Assembly: GCA_937995875.1 (NCBI GenBank)
Contig: CALKIW010000108.1
Location: 1 to 34,753 of the forward strand
Direction of reading: 5' to 3'
DNA length: 34,753 bases
DNA from: an uncultured Bacteroidales bacterium
Lineage (GTDB): Bacteria > Bacteroidota > Bacteroidia > Bacteroidales > Bacteroidaceae
A program made the position numbers and the translations under genes. The notes under the pieces were generated by a model, which saw only the letters and a list, made by a program, of their open reading frames with translations, ran no database searches and was not told the DNA's origin. Positions within the stretch are counted from its first letter, which is position 1; every line of letters starts with the position of its first letter. Below are positions 7,536 to 15,616 of this stretch, piece after piece.

Positions 7536-8795
7536 TCATTCAGCTCTCAACGCATCGATAGGCTTGATGTGCGCCGCACGCCCTGCCGGCACCAGCCCAG
7601 CAATAGTTCCGGCCACAATCATCACCAATGTGGCCTCCAAACAAACACCTAATCCCACCGTAGGATTTAGAAATATGGTCATCTCAAACAATCCCGAATC
7701 CACCGTCTTTGACCCTGCGGTGGCATCCAAATAGGCGTTGGCCCCGATGCCGAGAAGCATGCCTATGTATCCGAAAAAGGTGGTGATGATCACGCTCTCG
7801 ATAATGATGAGCCGAAGAATGGACCATGGCGTGGCTCCGATGGCCTTGCGCACGCCAAACTCGCGGGTGCGTTCCTTGACGGTGATGAGCATGATATTGC
7901 TCACGCCGACAATACCTGAGAGCAACGTAAAAATGCCGATGATCCACAGAGCGGTGCGGATAATGGACATGCCCGTTTTCATTTGGAGATTTTGGGTAAA
8001 CCTATTCCAAATCCAAACCGCATTGTCGTCATCGGGAGCGGCATGGTGGTTGGCGTTCAAATCGGTTTTGTAGAGTTTCTCAAAATCCTCGTTTTCCTGC
8101 ACACTGTTCAGTCCGTCGAAAGAAAATATGATGTTTTCCACCTCGTCGCCACGATTATATATGGTACGAACAGTGCTGAAAGGGCAGTAAAACTGGGTGT
8201 TCATCTGGCTCATATCACTTTTGTAAATACCGACGATTTTAAACACGGAATTGTCTACCTTGACATCTTTTCCCACCAAGGTGACTATATCGCCGTCCAC
8301 CAACTCCTTAGCTTGGTTCTCGCTAATGACCATTGCTTTGCGCCTCTGATCATTGTCCATATCGTTGACAAAGCGTCCGTGCAACATCTCTATCTTGTTG
8401 ATGTGCATCAGGTTGGGATAAACACCGCAGATCATTCCACTGACATAGTTACTGCCATAAGACACCTGAACGCCGTCCTGCGTGACCCGGGCGCCCAACT
8501 CCCTGACCACATTGGTGTGCTTGTGCTTGGTGGTTTGCATATCCCGATCGTTGAGCGTGATCCATCTTCCTTCGTTCATGCCCTCGTAAGCCTTAGACGT
8601 TTGCCCTCCGCTCACCTGCATAGAGTTGGCCAAAAAATGAGACGTGTTGTGCTCAACAGCGTTGATAAAACCGTTGCCGGCACCCAAGAGGAAGATAATC
8701 ATGAATATCCCCCACGCCACAGCAAAGCCTGTCAACACCGTGCGCAACCTGTTGCGACGTGCCGTTGCCCATATTTCTTCGAGAATATCAAACAT
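7536..8795 (-). CDS. MacB/FtsX-family ABC transporter permease (first copy)
   Basis: The 419-residue protein has the same architecture as the permease downstream: an N-terminal helix near residues 19-42 (VLTGFAVAWGIFMIIFLLGAG), a periplasmic core, and C-terminal helices around the motif VSNIMLITVKERTREFGVRKAIGATP. It begins 9 bases after the ATPase stop codon, so translation is probably coupled. It ends with LVPAGRAAHIKPIDALRAE, the usual end of this family. Together with 6251-7495 it could form a heterodimeric permease. Confidence 0.92.
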   Translation of the reverse strand: MFDILEEIWATARRNRLRTVLTGFAVAWGIFMIIFLLGAGNGFINAVEHNTSHFLANSMQVSGGQTSKAYEGMNEGRWITLNDRDMQTTKHKHTNVVRELGARVTQDGVQVSYGSNYVSGMICGVYPNLMHINKIEMLHGRFVNDMDNDQRRKAMVISENQAKELVDGDIVTLVGKDVKVDNSVFKIVGIYKSDMSQMNTQFYCPFSTVRTIYNRGDEVENIIFSFDGLNSVQENEDFEKLYKTDLNANHHAAPDDDNAVWIWNRFTQNLQMKTGMSIIRTALWIIGIFTLLSGIVGVSNIMLITVKERTREFGVRKAIGATPWSILRLIIIESVIITTFFGYIGMLLGIGANAYLDATAGSKTVDSGLFEMTIFLNPTVGLGVCLEATLVMIVAGTIAGLVPAGRAAHIKPIDALRAE

Positions 8796-8804
8796 ACCGG
8801 CCTC

Positions 8805-9524
8805 CTATTTCATCAGTCCATTCACTCCGAACGGCGACGCGTTGTGATCAAGGTTTTCCTCGATTTTGCCTATCATACCATCCTTGATATGCACTATTTT
8901 GTTGGTTTCGTTGGCCACACCGCTCTCATGTGTCACCACCACAATGGTCTTGCCTTCCTCCGAATTGAGTCTTTTGAGCAGCTTCATCACCTCCACACTC
9001 GTCTTGGAATCGAGCGCGCCGGTAGGCTCATCGGCCAAGATAATCTTGGGATTGGTGATGAGCGCGCGGGCGATGGCCACACGCTGCTTCTGTCCTCCGG
9101 ACATTTCGTTGGGATAGTGATCGGCCCAAGGCAGCAGCTCCAATCGCTCAAGATATTCCAACGCCATTTGATGGCGCTTGCGACGAGACACACCTTGGTA
9201 GAGCAGTGGCAGCTCCACGTTCTCCACGGCAGTCTTGAAGCCAATGAGATTAAAACTCTGGAAAATAAAGCCGATAAACCGATTGCGGTACTCGGCACTT
9301 CGCTTCTCGCTCAAATTCTTGATGAGCGTGCCGGCCAGCACATACTCGCCGCTATCATAGTTGTCGAGGATGCCAAGAATGTTGAGCAGTGTAGACTTGC
9401 CCGATCCCGACGCTCCCATGATCGAAACGAACTCACCCTCCTCGATGTCGAGGTTGATTCCCTTGAGCACATGCAGCGGCTGCGCGCCGAAGTAGGTCTT
9501 ATTGATGTCCTTGAGATGTATCAT
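8805..9524 (-). CDS. MacB/LolD-type ABC transporter ATPase
   Basis: The 239-residue cytoplasmic ATPase carries Walker A GASGSGKST (37-45), Q-loop Gln89, signature MSGGQ (141-145) followed by KQRVAIARAL, Walker B IILADE (161-166) and H-loop His199. Length and motifs match the MacB/LolD subfamily that powers FtsX-type permeases. It is the first gene of the four-gene efflux module and lies 47 bases after the thioredoxin-TonB fusion gene. Catalytic residues are all present. Confidence 0.95.
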   Translation of the reverse strand: MIHLKDINKTYFGAQPLHVLKGINLDIEEGEFVSIMGASGSGKSTLLNILGILDNYDSGEYVLAGTLIKNLSEKRSAEYRNRFIGFIFQSFNLIGFKTAVENVELPLLYQGVSRRKRHQMALEYLERLELLPWADHYPNEMSGGQKQRVAIARALITNPKIILADEPTGALDSKTSVEVMKLLKRLNSEEGKTIVVVTHESGVANETNKIVHIKDGMIGKIEENLDHNASPFGVNGLMK

Positions 9525-9571
9525 ACTGTCTTTTGACGCACTGCAACTACAAAAAGTTGCAACTGCTGTGG

Positions 9572-10522
9572 CTATCTAAGATAATAGGTAATTGTCTGGT
9601 TGCACTTGGTCTTGACTGGCTTTCCGTTCAATGCTCCCAGTGTCCACGCAGGCATTTTCTTCATCACATGATAGGCTTCCTTGGCAAAAGCAAGTGAGAT
9701 TGCCTTTTTCAAATCCTTTTGCTTGGCGGTCGTCAACTTATCAAATGCTGTTTTGTTATAGCTTGTTATGGTACATTCCTTGGCTTCGAAATTGCAACAT
9801 TTGCCATTCTCGTCCACATCAAACACCATTTTCACCTTACCCTCAGCTCCATATTTCTGTGCCACTTCGGGATATTTCAAGTTCTTGGCCATGAATGTCT
9901 GTCGCGCCGACTCTCCTCCGGGAAACTCCGGAAGGCTGGGCATGCCCGAGGGATTGTCAAGATTTATCGGCATCTGCGATATAAAACCCTCCTCGTTCAG
10001 CTTGCGGAGGGCATCCTCTACTTTCTCCAACACTACCGTCCCAAGCAGCACTTTGCCGTCCGGGTCTATGATATAATAGGTGGGAATCCAATTGACATGA
10101 TAGTCCTGATCTATTTTACTCTCCTTCTTCCATTTCTTCAACTCGCTGTAGTGCAGCCAGTTCATGTTGTTCCCTCGGATGCAGCCGGCCCACGCATCGC
10201 GGTCGGTGTCAAACGAAACACCGATGAACTGCACGCCCATCAGGCTGTATTCATCGTGCAACTCCTTCACCTTGGCTATGTCTTTTCGACAGTCCGGGCA
10301 CCACGATGCCCAAAAATCGATCACCACATAACGCCCACGGAAACTGCTAAGAGAGACATTTTGGGTGGTATCTTTGAAGTCAATAACAAACTCCGGAGCC
10401 ACTGTGCCCGGGCGGAGCAGGTCGGCAGCATATTTCACATCGGGGTCTTCGTTGTCCTCTTGGGCATTCGCGCCGATGGCTCCCACCAGCAGAAGCATGG
10501 TTAAAAACAAATATTTTCTCAT
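9572..10522 (-). CDS. TlpA-like thioredoxin fused to a TonB C-terminal domain
   Basis: The 316-residue exported protein has a signal peptide (1-20, ending ANA before QED). Residues about 35-180 form a TlpA/AhpC-TSA-type thioredoxin fold with redox motif WCPDC (Cys75 and Cys78) and the cis-Pro region NWIPTYY. Residues 200-316 start FPGGESARQTF and continue NLKYPEVAQKYGAEGKVKMVFDV..., a clear TonB C-terminal-like domain. It is likely a periplasmic disulfide reductase or thiol-disulfide exchange protein, and the TonB-like part may bind an outer-membrane partner or envelope component. It lacks the N-terminal anchor and proline-rich region of a true TonB. It is 16 bases from the ABC exporter upstream. 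Domain calls are firm; the role of the fusion is unknown. Confidence 0.85.
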   Translation of the reverse strand: MRKYLFLTMLLLVGAIGANAQEDNEDPDVKYAADLLRPGTVAPEFVIDFKDTTQNVSLSSFRGRYVVIDFWASWCPDCRKDIAKVKELHDEYSLMGVQFIGVSFDTDRDAWAGCIRGNNMNWLHYSELKKWKKESKIDQDYHVNWIPTYYIIDPDGKVLLGTVVLEKVEDALRKLNEEGFISQMPINLDNPSGMPSLPEFPGGESARQTFMAKNLKYPEVAQKYGAEGKVKMVFDVDENGKCCNFEAKECTITSYNKTAFDKLTTAKQKDLKKAISLAFAKEAYHVMKKMPAWTLGALNGKPVKTKCNQTITYYLR

Positions 10523-10538
10523 TGCTTATGGTTTAGTT

Positions 10539-12239
10539 TTATATTTTTTCAATCGTCAGGGTCTGGTCACAATAGTCCACCACCGCCGGGCGGTGGGTGA
10601 TAAAGATAACGGTCTTGTCGTGCGCGGCCAGTATGTTTTGGAGCAGCTGCCGTTCGGTCTCAGGGTCGAGAGCCGACGTGGCCTCATCAAAGAGCATGAT
10701 GCTACGGTCGCGCAACAATGCACGGGCTATGGCGATGCGCTGCGCCTGACCTTCAGACAGTCCGCCACCCAACTCCGAGCACACGGTGTCCAGCCCTTCA
10801 GGCAAGTCCATCACAAACTCCGCACAACTCTTTTTCAACGCTTCCTCCATCTCCTCATCGGTCGCATTGAGCTTGCCCAAACGCAGATTATCGCGTATGG
10901 TGCCACTCATCAGGGTGTTGCCCTGCGGCACATACACAAAGTTACAGCGCAGTCGAGGGCTCAACACCCTATGCTTTCTATCGTTGTAAATCTCTACCGT
11001 GCCATGCTGTGGAGCCACAAGCCCTAAAATCATTCTTACGAGTGTGGTTTTGCCCGCCCCCGTCTCGCCCAGCACAGCCGTGCACGACCCGGGACGGAAG
11101 TCGAAGTCGAGATCGCGTATCACGTCACCATCCACATCATCGTAACGATAGGACACCCGCTGCAATCTCACGCCACAGGGGGCCGACAGTTCGATAGGCG
11201 TGCCCTGTTCCTCCAACGGGTTTTCTTCCAACTCCATCAATCGCTCAACAGCCGTGAACACGGAGACAAAGGCGGGAACAAGTTTGGTCAGGTTGCGCGC
11301 AGGACTTTGGATGCGGTTTACCAACTGCAAGAATGCCGTCATGCCACCAAACGTCAGGGTATGGTCGGCCAATCGAACGGCTGCCCAAAGGAAAGCCACG
11401 AGGTAGCCCGCCGCAAATCCAAAATTGAGAATGAAGTTGCTGAGCACCGAAAACGCCGTGCGCTTCACCACTCTATGGCGCAATATGCCCTGCGTCGTCT
11501 CCAAGCGGTCCACCATCGGCCCCTCGCTCTCCAACGTCTTGATGAGCATACGGTTTTGTATGGTTTCCTGAAGCACACTTTGTACGTCTGAATCCGAACT
11601 ACGGACAGCACGGTTGAGTTTACGCATCCTACTGACATACACTTTGCTGAGCAAGACAAACACAGGGATAATGGCCACTGTGATGAGGGCCAGCGTGGCA
11701 TCCATCGAGAACAAATACCAAAAGGCGCCGATAAACAGTGCCAACACCGACAGCGTGTTGGGAATGACCTCTGTGAGAAAAGTCACCACATTGCCAACAT
11801 CAACCTCTAATCGGTTGAGCACGTCACCCGAATGGAGCGCCTCCTTGCCGTGCCACTGCGAGCGCAGAATACGGTCGAGCATACGCTGCTGCATGCGGTT
11901 TTGTGCCCGAACACCCAGAATGTTGCGCACCCAAACACCCGATATGTTCAGCGCGAATCCGCACAAAACGAGTCCACCCATAAGCCCCACCGCAGCATAC
12001 AGCGAGCCTTCAGCTGCCCCCGCAGCCACGTCGATGGCATGCTGAACGGCCCAAACCTGAGCCAGCGACACGCCTACCGACCCCAACCCGATAATCGCAT
12101 TGAGCGTCGCTTGGAGCCTGTTGCCGCGCCAAGCGTCCCAGAGCCAATGCAGAAGCCTACCCAAGTCCATTCGGGAGAGAGCATCTAAGATGGTCTGCTT
12201 GATGCTTGTCGTATGTTGCTGTGGATTTGAAATTTTCAC
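10539..12239 (-). CDS. ABC exporter, fused membrane and ATPase domains
   Basis: The 566-residue half-transporter has an N-terminal six-helix membrane domain (about 44-330) and a C-terminal ATPase. Walker A is GETGAGKT (391-398), signature LSEGQ (494-498), Walker B IMLFDE (514-519) and H-loop His549. This is the MsbA/multidrug/lipid exporter architecture and probably works as a homodimer in the inner membrane; the substrate is unknown. The start is uncertain: a GTG at 12239 gives 566 residues, while an ATG at 12170 would give 543 and still keep the elbow helix. The gene follows nadK by 27 bases and precedes the TlpA-TonB fusion by 16, so co-transcription is likely. Confidence 0.9.
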   Translation of the reverse strand: MKISNPQQHTTSIKQTILDALSRMDLGRLLHWLWDAWRGNRLQATLNAIIGLGSVGVSLAQVWAVQHAIDVAAGAAEGSLYAAVGLMGGLVLCGFALNISGVWVRNILGVRAQNRMQQRMLDRILRSQWHGKEALHSGDVLNRLEVDVGNVVTFLTEVIPNTLSVLALFIGAFWYLFSMDATLALITVAIIPVFVLLSKVYVSRMRKLNRAVRSSDSDVQSVLQETIQNRMLIKTLESEGPMVDRLETTQGILRHRVVKRTAFSVLSNFILNFGFAAGYLVAFLWAAVRLADHTLTFGGMTAFLQLVNRIQSPARNLTKLVPAFVSVFTAVERLMELEENPLEEQGTPIELSAPCGVRLQRVSYRYDDVDGDVIRDLDFDFRPGSCTAVLGETGAGKTTLVRMILGLVAPQHGTVEIYNDRKHRVLSPRLRCNFVYVPQGNTLMSGTIRDNLRLGKLNATDEEMEEALKKSCAEFVMDLPEGLDTVCSELGGGLSEGQAQRIAIARALLRDRSIMLFDEATSALDPETERQLLQNILAAHDKTVIFITHRPAVVDYCDQTLTIEKI

Positions 12240-12266
12240 TTGTTCCTGTTTAAAGCCATCCGAGTT

Positions 12267-13151
12267 CTACCTCTGATCCGCTCCCCACATCAGCTTATCG
12301 CGCAGCGTGGAGAAGTAGTGCGTGGCCTGTTGTTTCACAATTTGTATCTGGTATGGAGCCTTCATGATGCGAATTCTCGATCCCTGACGCAACTTTTCCG
12401 ACCGTCCGTCTATGGCTGCGAGGAAGTTGTGATTGCGGCTTTCCACCTCAATGTCGATCACACAATCATCGTTGATGACGATCGGCCGCACGTTCAGGCT
12501 ATGGGGTGCCACCGGAGTGATGCACAGATTATGGGCCGACGGAACAATGATGGGACCGCCGTTGGAGAGATTATAAGCCGTGCTGCCTGTCGGGGTGGAG
12601 ATAATCAGTCCGTCGGCCTGATAGGTTACCAGAAACTGTCCGTTGATGCTGCAACGTATGGAAATCATCGAAGCGTTGTCGCGCTTGAGCAATGCGATGT
12701 CGTTCAGGGCATACGGACTGCCTGAAATCTCCTCACCGTCCACCTCAATCTTGATCACCGAGTGTGCCTCCAAATGACAAGTGCCATTATAGATCTCGTC
12801 GAGCGCAGACTCTATTTCCGTTGGCAGCACATCTGCAAGAAATCCCAACCGGCCCATATTGACACCGAGAATGGGGATGCCGCGACACACCACACGGTCG
12901 GCAGCTTTCAGAAAGGTGCCGTCGCCACCTAAGGAAACCACAAAATCGGCCTCAAAGTCGTCATCGTCGAACACTTCCGAGCAATCGATGTCCAAATGCT
13001 GCTCCTGCGTCAGAAAATTAAAATAGGCGCGGTCGATAAACACTTCTGCTTCGCGCTTCTTCAAATAGTCGAGAATCCGATGGATAGCCACAGACTTGCG
13101 AGCCTGGTATTCATTGCCTATAAGTGCAAAACGAAGTTTCCGATTTTTCAT
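12267..13151 (-). CDS. nadK: NAD kinase
   Basis: The enzyme phosphorylates NAD to NADP with ATP in the cytoplasm. Taking the ATG at 13151 (the TTG three codons upstream is less likely) gives 294 residues, the usual length. Signatures are LGGDGTFLKAA (GGDG at about 75-78), ALNDI (the NE/D motif, 148-152) and DGLIISTPTGSTAYNLSNGG. It is the first gene of a long minus-strand run that continues into an ABC exporter, a thioredoxin-TonB fusion and an efflux system, with only 27 bases to the next gene. A good promoter and a structured leader lie upstream. Confidence 0.95.
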   Translation of the reverse strand: MKNRKLRFALIGNEYQARKSVAIHRILDYLKKREAEVFIDRAYFNFLTQEQHLDIDCSEVFDDDDFEADFVVSLGGDGTFLKAADRVVCRGIPILGVNMGRLGFLADVLPTEIESALDEIYNGTCHLEAHSVIKIEVDGEEISGSPYALNDIALLKRDNASMISIRCSINGQFLVTYQADGLIISTPTGSTAYNLSNGGPIIVPSAHNLCITPVAPHSLNVRPIVINDDCVIDIEVESRNHNFLAAIDGRSEKLRQGSRIRIMKAPYQIQIVKQQATHYFSTLRDKLMWGADQR

Positions 13152-13209
13152 ACATCTCAAATTATTAATACATAACCAAACGGTTTGGGCACAAAACCAT
13201 ACCGTGACC

Positions 13210-13267
13210 GGAGCAATCTCCCGGCAGTCTTGCGTTGCTTCCTGCCGACGCTTTAAGCGATTGCTCC
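13210..13267 (-). promoter_or_regulatory. Structured leader upstream of nadK
   Basis: A perfect 9-bp inverted pair (GGAGCAATC at 13210-13218 and its complement at 13259-13267) encloses a second 6-bp pair (CGGCAG at 13222-13227, CTGCCG at 13242-13247). It lies wholly within the predicted 5' leader of the nadK transcript, between the promoter and the start codon. It could be a regulatory hairpin or a small palindromic repeat; it matches no riboswitch I can name. Confidence 0.5.
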
Positions 13268-13272
13268 TGTTG

Positions 13273-13302
13273 CAAATTTACATAGAATAGTTAACATGGC
13301 AA
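13273..13302 (-). promoter_or_regulatory. Promoter for the nadK-efflux operon
   Basis: Read on the minus strand, TAAATTTG (13280 to 13273) fits the Bacteroidota -7 consensus TAnnTTTG, and a TTG at 13302-13300 lies 19 bases upstream. Transcription would start near 13266, giving a leader of about 115 nt before the nadK ATG. Confidence 0.65.
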
Positions 13303-13545
13303 GTTTTCAGACAGATTTATTCCATTATTTTTGCGCTAAATTAACAGGTCTGTTTGCACAAATGCCCATATTATCCTTAGCTCACGACCATTTTTCAATG
13401 TTTTGAAGGTCATATATTTATCAACAAAATTCTGTTAAGCCGGTGACTCCATGCGCTTCGTTCACTCTGAAAACCGTAGTATCTCCGTCCGAAATCCGTT
13501 CAACCTGCTCAATACCTTGCTGAGCAACTATTCGCGTAATATAAC

Positions 13546-13930
13546 TTTACAAACATCCCCAAATGCTTCGCTTATTTGAAAACAACTTTCCTTCGGTCTG
13601 AAATTCGCCAAAATTACGGCTATTCGCAGTTCGTTGATAATCAGTACGTTTCGATTTTCCCACTTTTTCTCCTCATCGCTTTCATCTGCGGTTACATATC
13701 GAATGGCATCGCGAGAAGGCTTTAAACGCAAGGCGGATGAAGCCTAACCGCAGTGCCGTTAAGGCCTAACCATATTGCCATTAAGCCTCCGTCATGACAG
13801 GACGGAATTCAAACCACGAAAAGAGGACTGTTTTCTTGTTGTGCGAACTGATAACAAGCGGAAAAACATAGCCCTTTTTGCGCTAAATGATTAAAATATA
13901 AACCTCAAAAAATGGTAATCATTTTTTACA
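13546..13930. repeat. Dispersed intergenic element, copy A (385 bp)
   Basis: This stretch matches 22896-23280 from end to end in the same orientation, with landmark words at identical offsets: AATGCTTCGCTTATTT at offset 16, the boundary before GAATGGCA at offset 155, and GCCCTTTTTGCGCT at offset 325. By eye roughly two thirds of bases agree. It contains an internal 22-bp tandem pair (AGCCTAACCGCAGTGCCGTT, then a diverged copy) that can fold. No transposase or terminal target duplication was seen. Confidence 0.8.
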
Positions 13931-14139
13931 TATCGGAGCATAAAGACAGCGTAAAATCACGAAAAAAATCACGTTCAAAACAGCAGAACGCCACCTTGAC
14001 ATCACTTTCGGACAGTTCTTTTGAATATCAAATGAAGGCTGGACATACCGCCTTTGAGCCATTCTCCTGATTACTCCTCCATTAAACGGTCTGCAAAAAC
14101 ACGACAACAATCTTTTTATTGCAATATATTGCCGGCTTG

Positions 14140-14171
14140 TTTGGTTTGCTGATAAAAACATTGTATATTTG
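14140..14171 (+). promoter_or_regulatory. Promoter for the MgtC-family gene
   Basis: TATATTTG at 14164-14171 matches the -7 consensus and TTTG at 14140-14143 lies 20 bases upstream. The predicted start near 14178 leaves a leader of about 20 nt before the ATG at 14199. Confidence 0.7.
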
Positions 14172-14198
14172 TTAGTTCCATCAAACTTTGTTTAAACC

Positions 14199-14852
14199 AT
14201 GCATACTTTCATCATAGAACACAGCCTCAGGCTCATCGCCGCCCTTGTTTTTGGTGGCATCATCGGGCTCGAACGCGAGTACCGTTCCAAAGATGCCGGA
14301 TTTCGCACTCACTTCTTAGTGGCTTTGGGTGCCGCCCTCTTCACCATTATTTCACAATACGGTTTTGGCGACGGAATAAAGGATAGTTCGCGCGTGGCGG
14401 CACAGGTGGTTTCGGGAATCGGTTTCATCGGCGCAGGTCTCATCGTGTTTCAGAAAAACACGGTGCGCGGACTCACCACAGCAGCCGGCCTGTGGGTCAC
14501 CGCCGCCATAGGCATGACGTGCGGTGTGGGGATGTATGCCCTTGCTGCCATCGTTACCGTCCTCATATTGTTAGGGCTCGAAGTGCTCAACAAAGTCATC
14601 CCACAAACCACCACAACAACACTGCAAGTGTCGTTTTCTTCACCCACGCGGGAAAGTGCCCAACGCGTGGTTGAGCAAATCAAAAGCCACTGTCTGGAAG
14701 TGTTTTCATTCGAACTGCACAGTCGCCACACCTCGCAGGGAAGTCTGTACGAGGTGAAGATGGAAATCAAAGTACAGACGCGCGACCACAACCGACTAAT
14801 TCTCGACGACATGGAGGAGTTTGACGACGTAACGATGGTTAGCATAGAATAA
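14199..14852 (+). CDS. MgtC/SapB-family inner-membrane protein
   Basis: The 217-residue protein has about four to five hydrophobic segments in its first 130 residues. It carries the family signature GGIIGLEREYRSKDAGFRTH (19-38), then VVSGIGFIGAGLI and GLTTAAGLWVTAAIGMTCG. Residues about 140-217 form a soluble ACT-like cytoplasmic domain (TTTLQVSFSSPTRESAQRVV). MgtC proteins are linked to growth in low magnesium and to regulation of membrane ATPases; which applies here is not visible. It has its own promoter and no obvious operon partner. No magnesium-sensing leader can exist, because the predicted leader is very short. Confidence 0.9.
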   Translation: MHTFIIEHSLRLIAALVFGGIIGLEREYRSKDAGFRTHFLVALGAALFTIISQYGFGDGIKDSSRVAAQVVSGIGFIGAGLIVFQKNTVRGLTTAAGLWVTAAIGMTCGVGMYALAAIVTVLILLGLEVLNKVIPQTTTTTLQVSFSSPTRESAQRVVEQIKSHCLEVFSFELHSRHTSQGSLYEVKMEIKVQTRDHNRLILDDMEEFDDVTMVSIE

Positions 14853-14962
14853 ATGTGTTAGACCTCTCCCATACAGCAAAAGGAGGGAAAAACAACACTG
14901 CAAGCAGGCTGTTGCACAAGAAATTATTGCCTATTTTAATGGGATTTCTCGATTTTTTTGTG

Positions 14963-14970
14963 TAAGTTTG
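14963..14970 (+). promoter_or_regulatory. Possible -7 box upstream of the DJ-1 family gene
   Basis: TAAGTTTG matches the TAnnTTTG consensus 53 bases before the ATG at 15023. No clear TTTG was found at the right distance upstream, so the call is tentative. Confidence 0.35.
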
Positions 14971-15022
14971 TGATATATTTTGATGTTCTGTCATCAACAG
15001 AACTGAACTAAAAAACTATATT

Positions 15023-15589
15023 ATGGCTAAAGTTTATACATTTCTCGCCAATGGTTTCGAGGAAATCGAGGCATTGGCACCCGTCGATATTCTGCGTCGC
15101 GGTGGCGTGGAAGTAAAAACCGTGAGCATCACAGGCTCTGAATATGTGGAGTCGGCACATGGCGTAACCGTCAAGGCTGATATGAAATTTGAGGACGCAG
15201 CCAACTTCGATGATGCCGACATTCTGCTATTGCCCGGCGGTATGCCCGGAGCGAGCAACCTGAACAACCACGAGGGGGTGCAACAAGCACTCATGGCGCA
15301 GCACAAACGTGGCAAACGCATCGGCGCCATCTGTGCGGGGCCGATGGTGCTTGGCTCACTCGGTCTGCTCGAAGGCAAGAAAGCTACGTGTTATCCGGGC
15401 TTTGAAAAATACCTCACCGGTGCCACCTACACGGCTGAACTCTTCCAAGAAGACGGCAACATCATCACCGGCGAAGGCCCGGCAGCCGTTCTCCCCTACG
15501 CCTATCGCATCCTCAGCTACTTTGTAGGCGAGGAGAAATCGGCCGATGTGCAGGTGGGTATGCGGTACGACCACCTCATGGGCAAATAA
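15023..15589 (+). CDS. DJ-1/PfpI-family protein
   Basis: The 188-residue cytoplasmic protein belongs to the DJ-1/YajL branch of the PfpI superfamily. The N-terminus AKVYTFLANGFEEIEALAPVDILRRGG carries the conserved Glu15, and the nucleophile-elbow Cys104 lies in GAICAGPMVL. LLLPGGMPGASNL (68-80) forms the first half of the fold. Members act as redox-responsive chaperones or on glyoxal-type damage; the exact activity cannot be decided here. It is followed 27 bases later by ispD in the same direction, so the two may be co-transcribed. Confidence 0.92.
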   Translation: MAKVYTFLANGFEEIEALAPVDILRRGGVEVKTVSITGSEYVESAHGVTVKADMKFEDAANFDDADILLLPGGMPGASNLNNHEGVQQALMAQHKRGKRIGAICAGPMVLGSLGLLEGKKATCYPGFEKYLTGATYTAELFQEDGNIITGEGPAAVLPYAYRILSYFVGEEKSADVQVGMRYDHLMGK

Positions 15590-15616
15590 ACACGACCATC
15601 ATTATATACTGAATTT

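Larger units (their letters stand above)
13152..14198. other. Gene-free interval of about 1 kb between nadK and the MgtC gene
   Basis: The two flanking genes diverge here. The interval holds the nadK leader and promoter, a possible plus-strand -7 box TATTTTTG at 13326-13333 of unknown target, the 385-bp dispersed element at 13546-13930, and the MgtC promoter at 14140-14171. A minus-strand frame of about 67 codons (13528-13731, TTG start, ending ISEAFGDVCK followed by VILRE) lies inside the element; its counterpart in the second copy contains a stop codon. I do not call it as a gene. Confidence 0.6.

Noticed and set aside
7983..9536. Plus-strand open frame of 517 codons
   Set aside because: It lies opposite the MacB ATPase and first permease, whose motifs are unmistakable; its composition is histidine- and isoleucine-rich noise typical of an antisense frame.
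13528..13731. 67-codon frame in copy A of the dispersed element as a gene
   Set aside because: It starts with TTG, and the aligned frame in copy B has a stop codon. The peptide similarity is recorded as a finding instead.
13919..14161. Minus-strand frame of 80 codons upstream of the MgtC gene
   Set aside because: It overlaps the MgtC promoter, has poor start context and no recognisable domain, and its counterpart near copy B of the element is not similar.
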